Shown piece by piece: positions 38,789 to 46,240 of a stretch of 62,542 bases of DNA. The stretch is from assembly GCA_947626185.1 (NCBI GenBank), contig CANQRD010000003.1, positions 1-62,542 on the forward strand, read 5' to 3'. The DNA comes from an uncultured Flavobacterium sp. (GTDB lineage: Bacteria; Bacteroidota; Bacteroidia; Flavobacteriales; Flavobacteriaceae). Position numbers and translations under genes: made by a program. Under the pieces are notes generated by a model that ran no database searches, was not told the DNA's origin, and saw only the letters and a list, made by a program, of their open reading frames with translations. Each line of letters starts with the position of its first letter. Positions within the stretch are counted from its first letter, which is position 1.

Positions 38789-40411
38789 TTAGTTAATTCG
38801 TTTCTTCAAATACGAATTCAACAAAAACTCAGTAGAACTGTCGTGTTTCAGTACATTTTTAGAAATAATTTCGGCTTGAATATTTTTTGCTAATATCTTT
38901 CCATATTCTACCCCAAATTGATCAAAACTGTAAATATTCCAGATAACTCCTTGTATAAAAGTCTTGTGTTCATACATAGCGATCAACTTTCCTAGCGATT
39001 CTGGTGTTAACTTATCAATTAAAAATGTATTAGAAGGTTTATTCCCACTAAATTCTCTGTAATTTTTTAAAATAGGATCTTCTCCTTCTTTTTCAATCGT
39101 TGGCAATTTTCCATTTAATAGTGCTTCCGACTGACCAAAGAAATTAGACATTAATACATCGTGATTAGTATCATCATTAAAGAAAGGATTGATAAATCCG
39201 ATAAAATCTACTGGAATCACTTTTGTTCCTTGATGAAATAACTGAAAAAATGCATGTTGAGCAGATACCCCTACTTCTCCCCAAATCAATGTTCCCGTTT
39301 GATAGTTTACAGGATACCCTTCTCTAGTTTTATCTTTTCCGTTACTTTCCATAATCATTTGTTGTAAATGAGCAGGTAGTTTTTCTAACAACTGACTATA
39401 CGGAACAACTGCCTCGGTTTCATAACCATAAAAATTATTGTACCAAACACTTAGTAACGCACAGATTACTGGTATGTTTTGATCAAAACGTTCTGTTCTG
39501 AAATGGCAATCCATTTTATTTGCACCAAGCAATAAATCTTTAAAATTTGGATAACCAATAGCTAAAGCAATAGATAAACCAACAGAACTCCAAAGAGAGA
39601 AACGCCCGCCTATATAATCCCACATTGGAAAAATATTTTCTTGATTAATGCCAAATAGTTGTGCTTTTTCAATATCTGCAGTTACCCCTACTAAATGACT
39701 AACAATATTGGATTGGTCAATTGACTGACTTAACCATTGATAGACTTTTTTGGCATTTAACATTGTTTCCTGCGTAGTAAATGTTTTAGATACAATAACA
39801 ACTAACGTTGTTTCTGGATCTATATTTTTTAGTACAGATTGTAAATAATCATCGTCAACATTAGAGATGAAATGAACATTTAATTCATTTCTATAGTTGG
39901 CTAAAGCATTGACCACCATTTGTGGCCCTAGATCTGACCCTCCAATACCTATGTTAATTACATCTGTAAATTTTTTTCCTGAACTAGTAGTGTAAATTCC
40001 TTCAATAAAATCAGTAACAAATCTTTCTAGTCTAGCTTGTGCGATTTTAATCTCTGCCAAAACATTTTGATCATCAACAATAATAGAATTATTTGTCGAA
40101 AAATCTCTTAGTGCAGTATGTAAAACCGCTCTTTTTTCTGTAGCATTAATTTTCTGACCAGTGAACAATGACTCAATAGCCTCTTTTAATTTCACTTCTT
40201 CAGCTAGTTCTAAAAGATAATTAATTGTTTCTGCTGTTATTTTATTCTTAGAATAATCAAATAAAAAATCTTCTATTTGAATACAAAAAGTATTACCTCT
40301 GTTTTTATCTTCTGCAAAAAGCTCTTGCATTTTTACGAATTCCATTTGCTCAAAATGCTTTCTCAATTTTCGCCAAGCTACCGTACCAGTAGGATTTATA
40401 CTTTCTAACAT
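38789..40411 (-). CDS. pgi: Glucose-6-phosphate isomerase
   Basis: Interconverts glucose-6-phosphate and fructose-6-phosphate in glycolysis and gluconeogenesis. The 540 aa fit the long bacterial form. The sugar-phosphate region VINIGIGGSDLGPQM, the family signature YIGGRFSLWSSVGLS, and the late segment KTFIQGVIWNIYSFDQFGVE are all present. It is the last gene of the minus-strand unit DUF3108-TDO-M23-pgi, only 12 bases after the M23 gene, so its expression is probably tied to that operon. Confidence 0.96.
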   Translation of the reverse strand: MLESINPTGTVAWRKLRKHFEQMEFVKMQELFAEDKNRGNTFCIQIEDFLFDYSKNKITAETINYLLELAEEVKLKEAIESLFTGQKINATEKRAVLHTALRDFSTNNSIIVDDQNVLAEIKIAQARLERFVTDFIEGIYTTSSGKKFTDVINIGIGGSDLGPQMVVNALANYRNELNVHFISNVDDDYLQSVLKNIDPETTLVVIVSKTFTTQETMLNAKKVYQWLSQSIDQSNIVSHLVGVTADIEKAQLFGINQENIFPMWDYIGGRFSLWSSVGLSIALAIGYPNFKDLLLGANKMDCHFRTERFDQNIPVICALLSVWYNNFYGYETEAVVPYSQLLEKLPAHLQQMIMESNGKDKTREGYPVNYQTGTLIWGEVGVSAQHAFFQLFHQGTKVIPVDFIGFINPFFNDDTNHDVLMSNFFGQSEALLNGKLPTIEKEGEDPILKNYREFSGNKPSNTFLIDKLTPESLGKLIAMYEHKTFIQGVIWNIYSFDQFGVEYGKILAKNIQAEIISKNVLKHDSSTEFLLNSYLKKRIN

Positions 40412-40423
40412 TTCTAAAACGAT

Positions 40424-41656
40424 TTATTTCTTTTCGTTAATAACTTGATCTAATTCTTTTTTTAAAGGTTCAATATGTGCCTTAAAGGCTGGAATATCTT
40501 TCTTATCCATAGGTTCTGAATTAGGCAGAACTTGTGACAATGGATCAACCTGAACCCCATTTTTCCAAAAACGATAACAAACGTGAGGCCCTGTAGCTAA
40601 ACCTGTGCTCCCAACTAAACCGATGGTCTGCCCTTGATCTACATACTGTCCTTGCTTCACCAAAATCTTAGACATATGCAAATATTGTGTAGAATACGTT
40701 CCATTATGCCTCACTTTTACATAGTTCCCATTACCAGCAGTATATCCTGTCTTTTCAACTACACCTGAGGCTGTTGACATAATTGGTGTGCCAGATGGTG
40801 CTGCATAATCGGTTCCGTTATGGGCTTTCCATGTTTTTTGCACTGGATGAAAACGTCTTTTTGTATATTTTGATGTAATACGAAAAAACTTTAATGGTGC
40901 CTTTAAAAACATGCTTTTCATTGGACGTCCTTCTTCATCAAAATAATCTGTGCCTTTTGAACCTGGACGTTGATATGGAAAAGAATACAAATCTTTTCCT
41001 CTGTAATTAAAATAAGCTGCATCAACTTTCGAAATACCCACATAAACAGTATCGTTTATATATTTTTCTTCTATTGTTACAGCAAATCTGTCTTCAGGCT
41101 GCAACTTAAAGAAATCTATTGACCATGCGAATATTTGCGACATTCTTGTTGCTAAAGACTGATCTACTCCTTGCTTTGCTAAACTAGCAGACAAAGATCC
41201 ATCTATAGTAGAACTAACAGTTCTTCTTTTTATTGTTACAGGATATGTTTTTGTATAAGCAGTAATTGAATCTCTTAAATCAATTACCTGATAGCCAGAA
41301 ATATTGGGATGATATACAAAAGCAGCTAATTTGTCTGGCTGTTTTTTATATTTGAATAAAGTATAAGGTTGTCCTGCTTTAATATTTCTAACATTAATAG
41401 TATCTTTTACTTTACTAACAATGTTATGAACATCTGTTGCATTGAGGTTATAATTACCAAAAATTTTACCTAAGTTATCTCCTGATTTTATGGTATCTTC
41501 TATGGCAATGAATTCATTCATATCGAAACCATATAATTCGGCTACAATTTCTTCAGTTGTTTCTGTTGAATCTGATTCAATTTCAATTTCACCACTTCTC
41601 TTACAACTTGCTACTAATATTATGCTAATTAACAACCAATAAACTTTATACTTCAA
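40424..41656 (-). CDS. M23-family peptidoglycan peptidase-like lipoprotein with a changed metal ligand
   Basis: The 410 aa start with a lipoprotein signal (ILVASC, Cys18). Residues about 55-110 look like a LysM-like or OapA-like region (GDNLGKIFGNYNLNATDVHNIV), and the C-terminus is a lysostaphin-type M23 domain: HNGTD (His279, Asp283), QYLHMS (His327) and GPHVCYRFW (His358, Cys360). Active M23 enzymes have His-x-His at the last site; here the second His, a zinc ligand, is Cys (codon at 40577-40579, TGT). Cys can bind zinc, so activity is possible but unproven. It lies 20 bases after TDO and 12 before pgi. Confidence 0.88.
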   Translation of the reverse strand: MKYKVYWLLISIILVASCKRSGEIEIESDSTETTEEIVAELYGFDMNEFIAIEDTIKSGDNLGKIFGNYNLNATDVHNIVSKVKDTINVRNIKAGQPYTLFKYKKQPDKLAAFVYHPNISGYQVIDLRDSITAYTKTYPVTIKRRTVSSTIDGSLSASLAKQGVDQSLATRMSQIFAWSIDFFKLQPEDRFAVTIEEKYINDTVYVGISKVDAAYFNYRGKDLYSFPYQRPGSKGTDYFDEEGRPMKSMFLKAPLKFFRITSKYTKRRFHPVQKTWKAHNGTDYAAPSGTPIMSTASGVVEKTGYTAGNGNYVKVRHNGTYSTQYLHMSKILVKQGQYVDQGQTIGLVGSTGLATGPHVCYRFWKNGVQVDPLSQVLPNSEPMDKKDIPAFKAHIEPLKKELDQVINEKK

Positions 41657-41676
41657 AACTTATATTTTAGACTATT

Positions 41677-42606
41677 TTACACCAAACCTTTACCCCAATT
41701 TTCTTTCTCTTCGTTTGTCCATAATTCTGGGAAGAAAATTCGCTTTTGATACTCTGGAAGCATATACTTTTTCCAGTCACTCCCACCAGTTGCCTCCTTA
41801 GTTACACCTGTACTTTCTAAGTATTTTACTGCAGTTTTGTAATGACCTATTACCCATGTTACATTTACTGTATAGTCATAATGTTTCATTGCTGCAATCA
41901 ATTCCGGATTTTCTTTCGCCTCTTGAGGTAATCTAACAAATTTCTGCCATAAATTTGTTTTTTCATAATCTTTCATTGCTTTAACAAAAATTTGACGGTA
42001 TTTTTTTTCAAATGCATCTAGCAAATAAGTTTTTTCTCCTGTCTGAAAATTCTTACCAGCTGCTTGCCAATACATTAACTCTAACGCGCTTTCTTCAGAA
42101 ATATTCTCCTCTAATTTAGCAATAAAACGCTTATCTATCAAATTGATCCAATCTGTTGAACTAAATTCTATTATTCTATATTGAGCACTCTGGAATCCGC
42201 TAGCTGGCGCTAAAGAATTTCTAAATTTATTATATTGCTCCACATCCATTCCGTCTCCCATAATTGAGAAAGAACTTGTAAGCATATCGAAATAACGGCT
42301 AATTCGCTGTAACTTATCAGTAAAAATAGCTACTGGTACTTGATCCATAGCTGCTATTTGATCTATTTCCCATAAAATCATTTTAAACAACAATTCGTTT
42401 ACCTGATGATACATGATAAAAACCATTTCATCAGGATATAAACTGCGTTGAATTTGCAAACCTAACAAGGCATCTGTCTGAATATAATCCCAATAAGTTA
42501 ATGGTTTACCATAAAGCAATCCTTCTAAATGCACATTTGGATTTTGCCCCATTGAAGTAAACTTTTCTGCTAATTTTTCTAATAGTTGATTATCTATTTG
42601 GCTCAT
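41677..42606 (-). CDS. Tryptophan 2,3-dioxygenase family protein
   Basis: This haem enzyme opens the indole ring of tryptophan to N-formylkynurenine, the first step of the kynurenine pathway. The 309 aa show the active-site helix FIMYHQVNELLFKM with His67, the haem-ligand region WVIGHYKTAVKYL with His255 and the conserved TGGS loop. Length and motifs fit TDO and not the unrelated indoleamine dioxygenase. No kynurenine formamidase or kynureninase gene is nearby. It sits in an operon with DUF3108 upstream and M23-pgi downstream, close to the tyrosine-degradation genes. Confidence 0.92.
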   Translation of the reverse strand: MSQIDNQLLEKLAEKFTSMGQNPNVHLEGLLYGKPLTYWDYIQTDALLGLQIQRSLYPDEMVFIMYHQVNELLFKMILWEIDQIAAMDQVPVAIFTDKLQRISRYFDMLTSSFSIMGDGMDVEQYNKFRNSLAPASGFQSAQYRIIEFSSTDWINLIDKRFIAKLEENISEESALELMYWQAAGKNFQTGEKTYLLDAFEKKYRQIFVKAMKDYEKTNLWQKFVRLPQEAKENPELIAAMKHYDYTVNVTWVIGHYKTAVKYLESTGVTKEATGGSDWKKYMLPEYQKRIFFPELWTNEEKENWGKGLV

Positions 42607-42641
42607 AATTATATTTTGGTTGTGTTGCGTATTATTCTTTT

Positions 42642-43406
42642 TTAAAAATCTTTTACTAATCCTCTATATTCTTCTAAATCTGCTTTCAGCGAGCCAACAG
42701 CTAAACTTGCCTTTATTCGCAACGGCACTTTATTTTGGTCGGCAGAAATCCAAACAGTTAAGCTTTCTTTTTCTTTAAAAACTCGCCCAGCCATAACATA
42801 AGGCCTAAAAATCAAAGACTTAATTCTCTTTCCATTAATCTTTATAGTTTCTTCTCCTAAGTAGACCAATTTAAACCGGAAAACTTCTCCATCAAAAAAC
42901 ATATCAATTTCAATTGCTTCATTTTTCTTTAAAGAATTTAATTTAGAGTTGTTTCTTAATGCATAAAAAGCAGATACAATATCTTGCACATCTTTTACAA
43001 TAGGAAATGTTTTTTCTGTATTTTTTTCGTAGTCCTTTACTAAAACATTTTTTTTGTAATAATCAAAAAAACCTTCTTGATCTTTCGTATATCCTCCTTC
43101 ATTGATTTTTCTAATAAAACGATGAGGAATTACTTCCGCTTTTTCAAAGTAACTTTGATAATCATCATATACCTTAAAAAATGCTTTTGAAAGCCCCGTA
43201 GTATAACCTATACCTTTGGCATGATACATTGGTTTACCATTATACATAACTTCATTAAGCTCTAATGTAGCAATGCCAGCATTCATAAACATATAAGTGA
43301 TTCTAAACTTTAGAAACTCACCCGACTTAAAAGCTTTGGTTTCTTGTGCAAAAGAGATATTTGCACACAAAAGAAAAGTAAACAATAAATTTATATATTT
43401 TTTCAT
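42642..43406 (-). CDS. DUF3108 exported protein
   Basis: A 254-aa protein with a signal peptide (CANISFAQ). Motifs such as FKSGEFLKFRITYMFMNAG near the start and LTVWISADQNKVPLRIKASLAVGSLKADLEEY-type C-terminal strands (described in pieces: VWISADQNKVPLRI, then SLKADLEEY) fit the DUF3108 family of periplasmic beta-rich proteins. No function is established for the family. It is first in the unit with TDO, M23 and pgi, with a perfect promoter at 43423-43453 and a leader of about 10 bases. Confidence 0.85.
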   Translation of the reverse strand: MKKYINLLFTFLLCANISFAQETKAFKSGEFLKFRITYMFMNAGIATLELNEVMYNGKPMYHAKGIGYTTGLSKAFFKVYDDYQSYFEKAEVIPHRFIRKINEGGYTKDQEGFFDYYKKNVLVKDYEKNTEKTFPIVKDVQDIVSAFYALRNNSKLNSLKKNEAIEIDMFFDGEVFRFKLVYLGEETIKINGKRIKSLIFRPYVMAGRVFKEKESLTVWISADQNKVPLRIKASLAVGSLKADLEEYRGLVKDF

Positions 43407-43422
43407 ATCTGGCTATTTACAT

Positions 43423-43453
43423 CAAAAATAGTAAACAAAAAAACCCAGCCAAA
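43423..43453 (-). promoter_or_regulatory. Promoter of the DUF3108-TDO-M23-pgi unit
   Basis: Minus-strand TTTG (43453-43450), a 19-base spacer and TATTTTTG (43430-43423). The -33 element lies in the loop of the upstream terminator hairpin, so promoter and terminator overlap. Confidence 0.75.
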
Positions 43454-43467
43454 AAAATGACTGAGTT
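43437..43467 (-). terminator. Terminator of the candidate small RNA
   Basis: On the minus strand AACTCAG (43467-43461) pairs with CTGGGTT (43448-43442), including one G-U, followed by an uninterrupted T7 run (43443-43437). Confidence 0.7.
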
Positions 43468-43551
43468 TTTATGCTATTAACCAACCAAAAAACTATAAAT
43501 TATGAAAAATTTATTACACATAAATAAAGCTTATGACAACTCTATTTTTGC
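43437..43551 (-). ncRNA. Candidate small RNA, about 115 nt
   Basis: Between hppD and the DUF3108 gene a complete transcription unit without a convincing protein gene is visible: a -7 element TACATTTG at 43564-43557, a transcript expected to start near 43551, and a terminator ending at 43437. Inside it, ATAAATT and AATTTAT form a 7-bp hairpin around TTTCAT, and a G-rich GGTTGG stretch is free. It could also be the 3' region of the hppD mRNA; the internal promoter argues for a separate RNA. Confidence 0.45.
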
Positions 43552-43556
43552 GAGTG

Positions 43557-43564
43557 CAAATGTA
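43557..43564 (-). promoter_or_regulatory. -7 element driving the candidate small RNA
   Basis: Minus-strand TACATTTGCA, the same -7 sequence as the lspA, TonB receptor and paralogue-pair promoters. No TTTG is present at the -33 position. Confidence 0.5.
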
Positions 43565-43662
43565 AATATTTTAATCGATTATTTATATTCCTCCTGGTTT
43601 TTAACCGCACTTTAACTACAATGTGTTCAAAATGAGTGTTTTTAAGATTTTTTTAACCTAGA

Positions 43663-44823
43663 TTATAACGTTCCTCTAAGTTCTTGTTCACGCTCAATAG
43701 ATTCAAAAAGTGCTTTAAAGTTTCCTGCGCCAAATCCTCTAGCTCCCATTCTTTGAATAATTTCAAAGAATAAAGTTGGACGATCTTCTACTGGTTTTGT
43801 AAAAATTTGCAATAAATATCCTTCTTCATCAGCATCAACCATTATACCTAATTTTTGCAACTCAGTAATATCTTCTTTCATCATATCTCTATGCTCTCCT
43901 AAACGTGTAGGTATTGCATCATAATATGCTTGAGGTGGTGCTGATAAAAACTCTACACCTCTTGCCTTCATAGCAGATACTGTTTTAATAATATCGTCTG
44001 TAGCAACCGCAATGTGCTGTACACCTGGTCCGTTGTAGAAATCTAAATACTCTTCTATTTGAGATTTCTTCATTCCTTCTGCTGGCTCATTAATTGGAAA
44101 TTTAATACGACCATTTCCGTTTGACATTACTTTACTCATCAATGCAGAATATTCTGTATTAATTTGCTTGTCGTCAAACGATAAGAAGTTTACAAAGCCC
44201 ATTACATCTTCATACCATTTTACCCAAGTATTCATTTCGTTCCATCCCACGTTTCCAACCATGTGATCAACATATTTTAAACCAACTGGTTCTGGGTTGT
44301 AATCTGTTTCCCATTTTACAAATCCTGGTAAAAATACGCCGTTGTAATTTTTTCTTTCCACAAACATATGTACAGTTTCTCCGTACGTATAAATTCCAGC
44401 TCTTACTGTTTCACCAAATTCGTCTTTTTCAACAACTGGTTCCATATATGATTTTGCACCACGACTGATTGTTTCTTGGTAAGCAGAACGAGCATCTTCT
44501 ACCCATAATGCTACTACCTTTACTCCATCTCCGTGTTGTACAATATGTTTATTTAATTCTGACTCGGCAGTTAAAGGAGTTGTAAGTACAATGCGTATTT
44601 TATCTTGCACTAACACATAAGATGCTCTATCTCTTACTCCTGTTTCTAAACCTGCGTATGCTAATGATTGAAAACCAAATGCTGTTTTATAAAAGTGAGC
44701 TGCTTGTTTTGCATTTCCTACTATAAATTCAACATAATCAGTACCCAATAAAGGTAAAAAGTCTTGAGCTCCTTCAAATATTTTTTCCAAGCCAAATTCA
44801 ACTGATTTTACTTCTTTACTCAT
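43663..44823 (-). CDS. hppD: 4-hydroxyphenylpyruvate dioxygenase
   Basis: This Fe(II) enzyme turns 4-hydroxyphenylpyruvate into homogentisate in tyrosine breakdown. The 386 aa contain two vicinal-oxygen-chelate domains. The iron ligands appear as His in KYVDHMVGNV, His in GPGVQHIAVAT and Glu354 in FFEIIQRMG. The C-terminal helix GFGAGNFKALFESIEREQ closes the active site and is intact. It starts 32 bases after hmgA, which makes the product's next enzyme, so both are one operon under the palindrome-rich promoter at 46149-46202. Confidence 0.96.
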   Translation of the reverse strand: MSKEVKSVEFGLEKIFEGAQDFLPLLGTDYVEFIVGNAKQAAHFYKTAFGFQSLAYAGLETGVRDRASYVLVQDKIRIVLTTPLTAESELNKHIVQHGDGVKVVALWVEDARSAYQETISRGAKSYMEPVVEKDEFGETVRAGIYTYGETVHMFVERKNYNGVFLPGFVKWETDYNPEPVGLKYVDHMVGNVGWNEMNTWVKWYEDVMGFVNFLSFDDKQINTEYSALMSKVMSNGNGRIKFPINEPAEGMKKSQIEEYLDFYNGPGVQHIAVATDDIIKTVSAMKARGVEFLSAPPQAYYDAIPTRLGEHRDMMKEDITELQKLGIMVDADEEGYLLQIFTKPVEDRPTLFFEIIQRMGARGFGAGNFKALFESIEREQELRGTL

Positions 44824-44855
44824 GATATATAGTTGTTTTAGTTTTTTTATTTAAT

Positions 44856-46016
44856 TTATTCATCTAACCAAGATTGATAATATTTTTCATCTGCAATTTT
44901 CATTGCTTCTTCTGTTACCATCAATGGTTTAAAAGTATCTACCATTACCGCTAATTCTTCTGTGCTAGTTTGTCCTATAGATCTTTCTGCTGCACCTGGG
45001 TGTGGTCCGTGAGGAATACCCGCAGGATGCAACGAAATATGTCCTGGAGCAACATCATTTCTACTCATAAAATCTCCATCTACATAATAAAGCACCTCAT
45101 CACTGTCAATATTACTGTGGTTATAAGGCGCTGGTATAGAATCTGGATGATAATCATACAACCTTGGTACAAAAGAACATACTACAAATCCAGCTGTTTC
45201 AAAAGTTTGATGAACTGGGGGTGGTTGGTGAATTCTTCCTGTAATTGGTTCGAAATCATGAATTGAAAAAGCATATGGATAATTATATCCGTCATAACCT
45301 ATAACATCGAATGGATGTGTAGCATAGATCATTTCGAAGATTTCATCTTGCTTTCTCAGCTTCATTAAGAAATCTCCTTTTTCGTCATGAGTTTCTAAAT
45401 TTTCCGGTAAACGAATATCTCTTTCACAAAATGGAGAATGTTCCATCAATTGACCAAACCAATTTCTGTATCTTTTTGGTGTATAATATGGATCTTTAGA
45501 TTCAACGATAAACAATCTGTTATCTTCAGTGTCAAATTCAATCTGATAAATCATTCCGCGTGGAATAACTAGATAGTCACCGTACTTAAAAGTAAGGTTA
45601 CCCAGAAAAGTACGCAAAGTACCTGTTCCTCGGTGAACAAAAATTAGTTCGTCAGAATCGGTATTCTTGTAAAAGTAATCGGTCATTGATTTTCTAGGAG
45701 CCGCAAGTACAATGGTACAGTCACTATTGGTCAAAACTGCTTTTCGACTCTCTAAAAAATCATCCTCTGGTTCTACTTGAAACCCTCTTAATCGATAAGA
45801 TTGAATGTTATTTGCTTTTGCAATTTTTGGTGCTACCGAATATTGTTTTACAATTTCTTTTACCTGAGTAGGTCTGTGCACATGATACATGTTAGTTGAC
45901 ATACCGTCAAAACCAACTGTACCGAACAATTGCTCATAATACAAGTCACCATTTTCTTTTCTGAAAATTGTGTGACGTTTAGGAGGTATTTTTCCTAAGC
46001 GATGATATAAAGGCAT
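44856..46016 (-). CDS. hmgA: Homogentisate 1,2-dioxygenase
   Basis: This iron enzyme opens the homogentisate ring to maleylacetoacetate, which is later cut to fumarate and acetoacetate. The 386 aa are shorter than the ~430-aa classical form but carry the C-terminal cupin with the iron ligands in PYNHSNIDSDEVLYY (His, Glu) and HPAGIPHGPHPG (His). LVIPRGMIYQIEF is the matching earlier cupin strand. It is the first gene of hmgA-hppD. Its 220-base upstream region holds a promoter, nested palindromes, a hairpin and a 21-codon ORF, indicating active regulation. The maleylacetoacetate isomerase and fumarylacetoacetase genes are not in the window. Confidence 0.95.
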   Translation of the reverse strand: MPLYHRLGKIPPKRHTIFRKENGDLYYEQLFGTVGFDGMSTNMYHVHRPTQVKEIVKQYSVAPKIAKANNIQSYRLRGFQVEPEDDFLESRKAVLTNSDCTIVLAAPRKSMTDYFYKNTDSDELIFVHRGTGTLRTFLGNLTFKYGDYLVIPRGMIYQIEFDTEDNRLFIVESKDPYYTPKRYRNWFGQLMEHSPFCERDIRLPENLETHDEKGDFLMKLRKQDEIFEMIYATHPFDVIGYDGYNYPYAFSIHDFEPITGRIHQPPPVHQTFETAGFVVCSFVPRLYDYHPDSIPAPYNHSNIDSDEVLYYVDGDFMSRNDVAPGHISLHPAGIPHGPHPGAAERSIGQTSTEELAVMVDTFKPLMVTEEAMKIADEKYYQSWLDE

Positions 46017-46072
46017 AATTACTTATAGTTTTAAGGTTGGATAATAAAAAAAATATATAAGTAAAAAGATTC

Positions 46073-46138
46073 TTATTCAGGATTTCTCTTGATAAGAAAC
46101 TTTAAGTGAGCCAATAAACCGTCCCATTGTGTTTTCAT
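46073..46138 (-). CDS. Candidate 21-codon leader ORF upstream of hmgA
   Basis: An ATG at 46138-46136 opens a frame of 21 codons ending in TAA at 46075-46073. The peptide begins MKTQWDGLLAHLK, continues with FLIK and ends RNPE. It would form a short amphipathic helix. It lies wholly between the hmgA promoter and the hmgA start, and its ATG is in the loop of the hairpin at 46121-46146. It could be a real small protein, a regulatory upstream ORF, or chance. It is not rich in Tyr or Phe codons, so a classical amino-acid attenuator is unlikely. Confidence 0.35.
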   Translation of the reverse strand: MKTQWDGLLAHLKFLIKRNPE

Positions 46139-46146
46139 AATGGGAC
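46121..46146 (-). promoter_or_regulatory. Leader hairpin upstream of hmgA
   Basis: GTCCCATT and AATGGGAC (46146-46139 and 46128-46121 on the minus strand) form a perfect 8-bp stem around a 10-base loop that starts with the ATG of the 21-codon ORF. There is no T-run, so it is not a terminator. Confidence 0.5.
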
Positions 46147-46148
46147 AA

Positions 46149-46202
46149 ATATCGAAATAAAATTGATATATACAATTTTATAACCAAATATTATTTCGAT
46201 AT
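46149..46202 (-). promoter_or_regulatory. hmgA-hppD promoter with nested palindromes (candidate operators)
   Basis: ATATCGAAATAA (46149-46160) and TTATTTCGATAT (46191-46202) are perfect 12-bp inverted repeats with centres 42 bp apart, about four helical turns. Between them ATAAAATTG (46157-46165) and CAATTTTAT (46173-46181) form a second perfect 9-bp repeat. A promoter fits on top: TTG at 46175-46173, a 19-base spacer and GATATTTG (one mismatch to TAnnTTTG) at 46153-46146. A regulator bound here would cover -33 and -7. Confidence 0.55.
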
Positions 46203-46240
46203 AGATAAAAAAAGACACTAAATACTAGATTTTTAAAAAA

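Noticed and set aside
43502..43615. A 37-codon plus-strand ORF (MKNLLHINKAYDN...) preceded by a leader-like AACCAACC stretch.
   Set aside because: It lies antisense to the candidate small RNA and its promoter, has no signal or domain feature, and no plus-strand -7 element is seen. The RNA reading explains the promoter and terminator better, though it cannot be fully excluded.
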